In this document: in pieces, positions 58,137-64,000 of the stretch
Position numbering within the stretch: position 1 is the stretch's first letter
How the letters are laid out: each line of letters starts with the position of its first letter
Source of the DNA: Nocardioides sp. WS12
GTDB taxonomy: Bacteria; Actinomycetota; Actinomycetes; Propionibacteriales; Nocardioidaceae
Direction of reading: 5' to 3'
Length of the DNA stretch: 64,000 bases
NCBI RefSeq assembly: GCF_014108865.1
Contig: NZ_CP053928.1
Location: 3,100,001 to 3,164,000 of the forward strand
Notes under the pieces: model-generated
The model's database searches: none
Seen by the model: only the letters and a program-made list of their open reading frames with translations
Told to the model about the DNA's origin: nothing
Translations under genes and position numbers: made by a program

Positions 58137-59051
58137 ATGCCTGTCGACCGCCAGCTCGTCCCGCTCCTGTCCCTGATCTCGGCGGGGACCCCGGTTCACG
58201 CGATGTCTCCTGTCGATGCGCGTGACGCGTACCGCAAGCTCACCGTCGATCTCCGGCCGGCGGGAACGATGGCCGAGGTCGCTTCCGTCACGGACGACAA
58301 GGTCGCCGGCGGCGACGGTCCGCTGACCGCACGGGTCTTCCGCCCCGAGACGGACGGGCCGGTTCCGACGGTCGTCCTGTTCCATGGCGGGGGCTTCGTG
58401 TTCGGCGACCTCGACACCCACGAGGCGATGGCCCGATCGATCTGCCGCGACACGCAGTCCGTCGTGGTGGCGGTCGACTACCGCCTCGCTCCTGAGGCGA
58501 AGTTCCCCAGCGCCCCCAGGGATGCGATCGCGTCCGTGCGCGACATCCAGTCCCGTCTCGACGAGTACGGCGGCAGCGAGGTGCTCGCGGTCGCGGGCGA
58601 CTCGGCCGGTGGCAACCTCTCAGCGGTCGCCGCGCAACACGTGCCCGGAATTGCTGCTCAGTTGCTGATCTACCCGACCACGGCCATCGTCGGTGACTTC
58701 CCGTCGCGTGAGGAGAACGCGAAGGGCCTGTTCCTCGAGGCGGACACGCTGCTGTGGTTCCTGGGTCACTTCGCCGCGGCGGGCATGGACTTCGAGGACC
58801 CGTTGGCTGCCCCGCTGCGCGGTGACCTCACAGGTCAGCCGCCGGCCGTCGTGATCACGGCCGAGTTCGACCCCCTTCGCGACGAAGGAATCGCCTACGC
58901 CGAGGCGCTGGTGGCGGCCGGCGTCCAGGTCGAGCACCACACGTACCCCGGCCTGATCCACGGGTTCTTCGACATGGGGACGTGGTCGACCCACTGCCAG
59001 CAGGCCATCGACGAGTCGATCGCGAAGTTCGCGACGCTGTTGCGCCCCTAG
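58137..59051 (+). CDS. Alpha/beta hydrolase, hormone-sensitive-lipase type
   Basis: Esterase/lipase-like protein (304 aa). Oxyanion motif HGGGFVFGD, nucleophile GDSAGGNL, catalytic Asp in EFDPLRDEG and His in GLIHGFFDM. Substrate unknown; typical targets are short-chain esters. ATG at 58137. It follows the deformylase by 37 bases. Confidence 0.93.
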   Translation: MPVDRQLVPLLSLISAGTPVHAMSPVDARDAYRKLTVDLRPAGTMAEVASVTDDKVAGGDGPLTARVFRPETDGPVPTVVLFHGGGFVFGDLDTHEAMARSICRDTQSVVVAVDYRLAPEAKFPSAPRDAIASVRDIQSRLDEYGGSEVLAVAGDSAGGNLSAVAAQHVPGIAAQLLIYPTTAIVGDFPSREENAKGLFLEADTLLWFLGHFAAAGMDFEDPLAAPLRGDLTGQPPAVVITAEFDPLRDEGIAYAEALVAAGVQVEHHTYPGLIHGFFDMGTWSTHCQQAIDESIAKFATLLRP

Positions 59052-59067
59052 CCGTCCCGGACCGAGC

Positions 59068-59559
59068 TCACGCCTGGCCGGCGTGGCTGGGCAGGACGCA
59101 GGCAGCGTCGAGCCCCAGGACCCGGTTGAGCCGGCCGAAGCCGATCCACGAACCCAGGCACATCGAGAGCTCCGCGATCTCACGGTCGCTGTAGTGCACC
59201 CGCATCCGCTGCCAGAAGCCCTCGTCGAGTCCGTGGTGATCGAGCGCGAACCGCTCGGCGTACTCCGCGGCGATCCGGGTCCGGTCGTCGAAGTCGCGCG
59301 TCGTGCGCCACTCGCCGACCGCGTCGTCGAAGGTGTCCTCGACCTTGGCGCCGTCGCGTTCGGTGCGCCAGTCCTGGCAGAACAGGCAGCCGTTGATCTG
59401 CGCGATGCGCAGGCGCGCGGCCTCGAACTCACGCAGGCCGAGCGTGCTGTGTTCGTAGATGCTCATGGCGAAGGCCGATGCGGCCGGGCCGATGCCGGGC
59501 ACCAGCTCGCCCCACACGTAGAGGATCGGGTCCTTGCCCTCGGGGATGTCGATGAACAC
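59068..59559 (-). CDS. Carboxymuconolactone decarboxylase/AhpD-like protein
   Basis: Protein of 163 aa, mostly helical. AhpD-type motif CLFCQDW (CxxC) in INGCLFCQDWRTER; a YSDREIAELSMCLGSWIGFGRLNRVLG end typical of the family. May act as a thiol peroxidase-like reductant or a decarboxylase-like enzyme. The GTG at 59559 follows GGAAAGGG from the preceding gene's end; GTG 59577 is the longest start but lacks this site. One base separates it from the dehydrogenase gene, so it is probably co-translated. Confidence 0.87.
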   Translation of the reverse strand: MFIDIPEGKDPILYVWGELVPGIGPAASAFAMSIYEHSTLGLREFEAARLRIAQINGCLFCQDWRTERDGAKVEDTFDDAVGEWRTTRDFDDRTRIAAEYAERFALDHHGLDEGFWQRMRVHYSDREIAELSMCLGSWIGFGRLNRVLGLDAACVLPSHAGQA

Positions 59560-59560
59560 G

Positions 59561-60670
59561 TCACTTGCCCTTTCCACGGAGGTAGACGCTCGGCTGCAGC
59601 GGCACGTCCAGGCCGTCGTACAGGCCGGGTGCTGCGGAACGCAGCCACGGAATGGAGTTCACGAGCCGGTTGGCCGCCGTGGCATTGCCGCCCGCGGCCC
59701 GGTTGCCGCCCTCGTCGGTTGCCTCCACGTTGATCTCGATGCGCGGGCGCCCTTCGATGATCACGCGGTGCGCGCCGTCGCCACCATCGGGCGGCATCGG
59801 CCAGTCGTAGGCGCACGCCGCGGTGATCCGCGTGACGTGCTCGATCACGATCAGCGGTTCGCCGTCGACGATGCCCTGCACCTCGAAGCGCAATCCGCCT
59901 TGCGTGCCGGCCTCAAAGTCGCCGAGTGCGGTGGTCACGGTGGCGTCGAGCGCCCGCCGCTCGACGGTCTCGCGAAGTTCGTCGACCTCGACACCGAGGG
60001 CGCGGGCGATCATCCGGATCTGGCCGCCCCACACCATCGACGGGATGCCGGCCGCCACCATCATCGGCTCGTAGTCCATCGGCTGGCCCATGCCGACGAT
60101 ATAGCGGACCGAGTCCTCCGCGTCGTACGTCGAGTAGTCGAAGATCTCCTGGCAGCGGACCTGCTCGATCTCCGAGGACAGGCCACTGATGAGTGCGGGC
60201 AGGAGGTCGTTGCCCCAGCCCGGGTCGATGCCGCTCACGAACAGTGCGGAGCCGCCTTCGGCGCAGGCCTTCTCCAGCGGCTCGCGGAGCTCGTCGGGTG
60301 CGCTGCGGTGGTCGTAGAGCGCGTAGATCGACGGAGTGACGACGACGGCGCCCCCGCTGAGCGCACGCGCGATGTCGACGGCCGCCTCGTCCGGGCGCAG
60401 TTCACCGGAGGCCGCGTAGGCGACCGCTCCCCCGCCGCTCAGGGTGGCGAGCGCGGCATCGATGTCGTTCGTCGCCGCCACGTCGAGAGTCCGGCCGAGG
60501 TCGGCCAGGTCGCCTGCGTCGCGGCCGACCTTGGCCTCGTCGGCCACGATGACCGCTGCCAGCACCAGGTCAGGATGGGCCGCCACCGCGCGAATGGACG
60601 CCCGTCCCATGTTGCCGGTGCCCCAGACCACGACCGGGACGGGCGGGTAGAACGTGTTCTCGTTTGCCAT
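59561..60670 (-). CDS. DapB-fold NAD(P)H-dependent dehydrogenase
   Basis: Protein of 369 aa with an N-terminal Rossmann fold (VVVWGTGNMGRASIRAVAAHP) and a DapB/2,4-diaminopentanoate dehydrogenase-like C-terminal domain (GIDPGWGNDLLPALISGL, MPPDGGDGAHRVIIEG). Known relatives act on amino acids or unknown ketones. The AhpD-like gene follows directly and may work with it. ATG at 60670. Confidence 0.85.
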   Translation of the reverse strand: MANENTFYPPVPVVVWGTGNMGRASIRAVAAHPDLVLAAVIVADEAKVGRDAGDLADLGRTLDVAATNDIDAALATLSGGGAVAYAASGELRPDEAAVDIARALSGGAVVVTPSIYALYDHRSAPDELREPLEKACAEGGSALFVSGIDPGWGNDLLPALISGLSSEIEQVRCQEIFDYSTYDAEDSVRYIVGMGQPMDYEPMMVAAGIPSMVWGGQIRMIARALGVEVDELRETVERRALDATVTTALGDFEAGTQGGLRFEVQGIVDGEPLIVIEHVTRITAACAYDWPMPPDGGDGAHRVIIEGRPRIEINVEATDEGGNRAAGGNATAANRLVNSIPWLRSAAPGLYDGLDVPLQPSVYLRGKGK

Positions 60671-60719
60671 GAAAGGGAGGTTAGGCCCCCGCGGCCGCGG
60701 AAGAAAGTGCTACACGCTG

Positions 60720-61523
60720 TCAGCGTCGAGCAGTCACGTAGCAAGCCACCGCTGTGGCGGCCGCGACGTTGAGTGAATCGATGCCGGGAGCCATGGGGAT
60801 GATCGCCCGCCGATCCGCCGATTCCTCCCACCGCGGGGACAGACCGTGGCCTTCCGACCCGAGGACCAGGGCGACCTTGTCGAGTCCCTGCACCGCTTCC
60901 TCAATCGGTACGGCGTCCGGCGCGAGAGTCATCGCCACGGTGGTGAAGCCGGCGCGACTCAAGGCCGGCAGGGCGTCGTACCAATCGGGAACGCGCGTCC
61001 ACGGCATCGTGAACACCGCGCCCATCGCGACCTTGATCGAGCGGCGATACAGCGGATCGGCACACCGTGGAGCCAGCAACACCGCGTCGAACTCGAAAGC
61101 CGCTCCCGAACGGAGGATCGCTCCGACGTTGGTGTGGTCAACGATGTCCTCGAGCACCAGGACCGAGCGCGCCCCCGCGAGCACGTCCTCGACCGGTGGC
61201 AGCGGTCGGCGTTCGAGCGAGGCCAGGGCGCCACGGTGCACGTGGAACCCGGTCACCTCCTCCGCCATGTCTTCGGCGACGACGAAGCACGGCGCGTCGG
61301 ACCGATCGAGGACGTCGGCCAGTCCGTCGAGCCAGCGCGGTGCCATCAGGAAGGACCGCGCGGTGAATCCGGCCTCGATCGCGCGTCGTACGACCTTCTC
61401 GCCCTCGGCGAGGAACAGTCCGTGTTCGGCTTCGAGGTTCTTGCGCAGTTCGACGTCGCGCAGGTCGCGGTAGTCAGCGAGCCGCGGATCGGCGGCGTCG
61501 GCGATCTCGACCAGGTCAGCCAC
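60720..61523 (-). CDS. SpoU/TrmH-family RNA 2'-O-methyltransferase
   Basis: SPOUT methyltransferase (267 aa) of ribose 2'-O positions in tRNA or rRNA. N-terminal substrate-binding domain (KNLEAEHGLFLAEGEKVVRRA), then the trefoil-knot motifs VLVLEDIVDHTNVGAILRSGAAF, ALVLGSEGHGLS and IPMAPGIDSLNVAAATAVA. The GTG at 61523 has a TGAGGT site from the end of cobA. Confidence 0.92.
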   Translation of the reverse strand: MADLVEIADAADPRLADYRDLRDVELRKNLEAEHGLFLAEGEKVVRRAIEAGFTARSFLMAPRWLDGLADVLDRSDAPCFVVAEDMAEEVTGFHVHRGALASLERRPLPPVEDVLAGARSVLVLEDIVDHTNVGAILRSGAAFEFDAVLLAPRCADPLYRRSIKVAMGAVFTMPWTRVPDWYDALPALSRAGFTTVAMTLAPDAVPIEEAVQGLDKVALVLGSEGHGLSPRWEESADRRAIIPMAPGIDSLNVAAATAVACYVTARR

Positions 61524-61530
61524 GCGGACC

Positions 61531-62763
61531 TCAGTACGCGTCGGGATGGGCGATTGCGACGACCTCGCCGATCACGATGATCGCGGGTGGCTTGACCGAC
61601 TCCTCCTGGAGGCGGGTGCCGAGGGTGGCGAGGGTCGCGAGGACGGTGCGCTGGGTCGGCATCGTGCCGTCGCAGATCACCGCGACCGGAAGGGTTGCCG
61701 CCCGACCGCCGGCGATCAGGGCCTCGGCGATCTTGGGGGCGTTCTCGACACCCATCATCACGACGACCGTGCCCTGCATCTTGCCGAGCGCGTCGTAGTT
61801 GACGAGTGACTCGGGGTGGCCGGGCGGCAGGTGGCCGGAGACGACACTGAACTCGTGGGTGATGCCGCGGTGGGTCACCGGGATGCCCGCAATCGCCGGA
61901 ACGGCAACGGGTGAGGTCAGGCCGGGGATCACCGTGACCGGCACACCGGCCTCACGGCAGGCAAGGATCTCCTCATAGCCGCGACCGAAGACGAAGTTGT
62001 CGCCACCCTTGAAGCGCACCACCCGCTTGCCCGCGAGGGCGCGCTCGACGATCACGCGGTTGATCTCCTCCTGCTGGGCCGAGCGGCCGCGGGGCAGTTT
62101 GGAGACGTCGATCAGCTCGACGTCGGACGGCAGGTCACCCAGCAGTTCCCGGGGCGCGAGCCGGTCGGCCACCACGACATCCGCGGCCATCAGGGCCTTG
62201 CGGCCCGCGATGGAGATCAGCTCGGGGTCGCCGGGTCCGCCGCCGACGAGGGTCACTCCGGGGGTGCGCTCGGGAAGTCCCTCGCGGTGGTGCGGAGCAG
62301 CAATGGTGCCGTCGCGAAGTCCGGCCAGGATCTCGTCGCGTACGGCAACGGAACGGCGCGGGTCGCGGTTGCCGACCACGGCGATGGTGATGCCGGCCTC
62401 GCGGCCCACGGCGGGCGTCCACGCCGTGCCGAGGGTGGCGTCGTCGGAGCGGACGCAGAAGATCCGATGGGCTTCGCACAGGGCCGAGACGTGGTCGTTG
62501 ACCTCGCGGTCGTCCGTCACCGCGATGACGTACCAGGCGCCCTCGAGGTCCGTGTCCGCGAACGGCCGCTGGTGCCAGGTGATTTCGTCGGAGCCGACCA
62601 GTCCCTCGATCGCCATCGTGACGTCAGGAGACACGACGTGGACGTCCGCGCCCACGGCAATCAGTTGCGGAACTCGGCGTTGGGCGACGTGGCCGCCGCC
62701 CACGACGAGGACGCGGCGTCCGGCAAGACGAAGGCCGGACGGGTACGGGGGAAAGTCGCTCAC
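61531..62763 (-). CDS. cobA: Uroporphyrinogen-III C-methyltransferase with precorrin-2 dehydrogenase domain
   Basis: Fused siroheme/cobalamin enzyme (410 aa). Residues 1-150: NAD-binding precorrin-2 dehydrogenase (RRVLVVGGGHVAQRRVPQLI). From about 165: SAM-dependent uroporphyrinogen III methyltransferase with GVTLVGGGPGDPELISIAGR, DVVVADRLAP, VRFKGGDNFVFGRGYEE and VIPGLTSPVAVPAIAGIPVTHRG. It makes precorrin-2 and sirohydrochlorin for siroheme or vitamin B12, the cofactor of MetH. GTG at 62763; it is followed 7 bases later by the SpoU gene. Confidence 0.93.
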   Translation of the reverse strand: MSDFPPYPSGLRLAGRRVLVVGGGHVAQRRVPQLIAVGADVHVVSPDVTMAIEGLVGSDEITWHQRPFADTDLEGAWYVIAVTDDREVNDHVSALCEAHRIFCVRSDDATLGTAWTPAVGREAGITIAVVGNRDPRRSVAVRDEILAGLRDGTIAAPHHREGLPERTPGVTLVGGGPGDPELISIAGRKALMAADVVVADRLAPRELLGDLPSDVELIDVSKLPRGRSAQQEEINRVIVERALAGKRVVRFKGGDNFVFGRGYEEILACREAGVPVTVIPGLTSPVAVPAIAGIPVTHRGITHEFSVVSGHLPPGHPESLVNYDALGKMQGTVVVMMGVENAPKIAEALIAGGRAATLPVAVICDGTMPTQRTVLATLATLGTRLQEESVKPPAIIVIGEVVAIAHPDAY

Positions 62764-62833
62764 GGGAGCATTCTCCCGCCACGCCCGTACCCCTCGGTGA
62801 CATGGGGCCAGTTTCCGGACTAACTTCGACTGC

Positions 62834-63361
62834 ATGAGCCTCGAGCGCCCGGTCAGTCCGGACCCGTATCCCCTGCTTCCTGCCGTTGCGTCCTTCACGG
62901 TGACGAGCAACGACGTCATCGACGGACAACCCCTCACGGAGGCGCAGGTCCACGCCGCCGGCAACACCTCACCCGAACTGAGCTGGGAGCCCGGCCCGGA
63001 AGGCACCCAGAGCTATGTCGTCACCTGCTTCGACCCCGATGCGCCCACTCCCAGCGGGTTCTGGCACTGGGTCGTCGTCGACATCCCGGCTGACGTGACC
63101 AGCCTGCCCACCGGTGCGGGCGACTCCGACGACACGCTCCCGGACGGCGCGTTCCACATCCGCAACGACTTCGGCACCGCCGAGTTCGGCGGCGCGGCAC
63201 CGCCCGAGGGCGACCAGGTGCACCGCTACTTCTTCGTGGTGCACGCCGTGAAGGAATCGAACCTGGGTGTCGATTCCACAGCCACGCCGGCCGTCGTGAG
63301 CTTCAACCTGGCGTTCAAGACGCTCGGCCGCGCGATCCTGACGGGGACCTACGCGTTCTGA
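62834..63361 (+). CDS. YbhB/YbcL family PEBP-like protein
   Basis: Phosphatidylethanolamine-binding-protein family member (175 aa). Typical pieces: [42 protein letters not shown] (DPDAP ... HWV), then [11 protein letters not shown]. No signal peptide; role unknown, sometimes proposed as a regulator or small-molecule binder. ATG at 62834. A small hairpin follows. Confidence 0.92.
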   Translation: MSLERPVSPDPYPLLPAVASFTVTSNDVIDGQPLTEAQVHAAGNTSPELSWEPGPEGTQSYVVTCFDPDAPTPSGFWHWVVVDIPADVTSLPTGAGDSDDTLPDGAFHIRNDFGTAEFGGAAPPEGDQVHRYFFVVHAVKESNLGVDSTATPAVVSFNLAFKTLGRAILTGTYAF

Positions 63362-63394
63362 GTTCGGGCCGGCAGCGCGGCGGGAGGCGCCGAT

Positions 63395-63408
63395 GGCAGC
63401 TTGCTGCC
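63395..63408. terminator. Weak hairpin between convergent PEBP and acyl-CoA dehydrogenase genes
   Basis: GGCAG-CTTG-CTGCC forms a 5-bp stem with a four-base loop in the 82-base convergent gap. No T-run follows. It may end either transcript. Confidence 0.3.
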
Positions 63409-63443
63409 CCTAATTCTGCGCCGGAGACGCGCTCGGCCAATGG

Positions 63444-64000
63444 TTACAGGCCCATCTGCTTGGCGATGATCAACTTCATCACCTCGGACGTGCCTCCGTA
63501 GATCCGGTTGACCCGGTTGTCGGCGTACAACCGGGCAATCGGGTACTCGTTCATGTAGCCGTAGCCACCGTGGAGCTGCAGGCAGCGGTCGATGACCCGG
63601 CTGGCGACCTCGGTGCAGAACAACTTGGCGGACGCGGCGTCGGCGGGCGTGAGCTCGTCGGCGTCGAGTGCCTCCAGTGCCCGGTCGGCAACGGCCTGGG
63701 CAGCGTCGACCTCGGCCTGGCAGGCCGCGAGCTCGAACTTGGTGTTTTGGAAGTGCGCGACCGGCGTGCCGAAGACGATCCGCTCCTCGACGTACTGCTG
63801 GGCGAACCGGACGGCCGCCGCGGCCTGGGCGTAGGCGCCGTACGCGATGCCGAGCCGCTCCTGAGGGAGATTCTGGCCGAGGTACTTGAAGCCCTGGTGC
63901 TCCTCGCCGAGCAACTGATTGGCCGGGATGAAGACGTCGCTGAACGCCAGCTCGGCGGTGTCGGAGGTCCGCAGGCCGATCTTGTCGAGCTTGCGACCGA
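63444..64000 (-). CDS. Acyl-CoA dehydrogenase (partial at the window edge)
   Basis: C-terminal part of an acyl-CoA dehydrogenase; the frame is open to the right edge, so at least 185 residues are visible and the N-terminus is missing. Visible: DKIGLRTSDTAELAFSDVFI, a helical C-terminal domain with the ARG-like VEERIVFGTPVAHFQ, LQLHGGYGYMNEYPIARLYAD, and the C-terminal NRIYGGTSEVMKLIIAKQMGL. The position where many family members have the catalytic Glu reads YGGTSE here. Substrate unknown. Confidence 0.9.
   Translation of the reverse strand, partial: GRKLDKIGLRTSDTAELAFSDVFIPANQLLGEEHQGFKYLGQNLPQERLGIAYGAYAQAAAAVRFAQQYVEERIVFGTPVAHFQNTKFELAACQAEVDAAQAVADRALEALDADELTPADAASAKLFCTEVASRVIDRCLQLHGGYGYMNEYPIARLYADNRVNRIYGGTSEVMKLIIAKQMGL

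Overview
The window is chromosomal DNA of a high-GC actinobacterium. It has a complete Pup-proteasome locus (arc, dop, pup, prcB, prcA, pafA, pafB, pafC), the mycothiol enzyme MshC, a tatA-tatC pair, PAC2, DUF3090 and DUF5703 proteins, a HelY-type helicase, frequent GTG/TTG starts and strong G/C bias at third codon positions. The gene set and order look like Nocardioidaceae (Nocardioides-like); that placement is inference. Genes are packed tightly, often with 1-8 bp overlaps, and no stretch over 300 bases lacks a gene or RNA. I see no prophage, insertion sequence or CRISPR array.

Layout: (1) 1-6908, + strand: end of a urea ABC transporter (urtC partial, urtD, urtE) running straight into a urease operon (ureA, ureB, ureC, ureF, ureG, ureD), so import, hydrolysis and nickel insertion appear co-transcribed; ureE is absent and UreG carries a His-rich tail. 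It is followed by a convergent AmiC-like binding protein without a signal peptide and a divergent MarR regulator (6905-8544), a plausible sensing module. (2) 8554-23082, - strand: the Pup-proteasome block, read from the right as arc, dop, pup, prcB, prcA, pafA, an FKBP lipoprotein, pafB, pafC, tatA, tatC, a lipid kinase and helY. Pup ends in Glu, so it needs no deamidation before ligation. (3) 23192-28080: trmI, a site-2 protease with CBS domains, a P-loop GTPase-like protein, a Cas4/AddB-like nuclease, a HAD hydrolase and a small unknown protein. (4) 28086-31817: metH behind a structured leader that partly resembles an S-adenosylhomocysteine riboswitch. (5) 31946-39224: PAC2; mshC in a four-gene operon with a kinase-like SCO1664 protein, DUF3090 and a histidine phosphatase; corA, uppP, an aldo/keto reductase and DUF5703. 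(6) 39221-46213: an M20 peptidase, a secreted glycine-rich PGRS-like protein with a tiny coupled ORF, a large LuxR-type ATPase regulator and a membrane-anchored protein. (7) 46215-51435: an amidase, tRNA-Leu(GAG) with terminator, a Cys-poor HesB-like protein, an orphan LysR effector domain, an unknown protein, a nucleosidase and galK. (8) 51514-64000: paired acyl-CoA dehydrogenases behind a perfect palindromic operator, two extracytoplasmic unknowns, peptide deformylase, an HSL-type esterase, an AhpD-like protein, a DapB-fold dehydrogenase, a SpoU methyltransferase, CobA/CysG, a PEBP protein and a partial acyl-CoA dehydrogenase.

The items I rate most worth following are the kinase-like/phosphatase/DUF3090 module coupled to mshC, the metH leader, the palindromic operator over the acyl-CoA dehydrogenase start, and the cytoplasmic AmiC-like sensor beside the urease operon.
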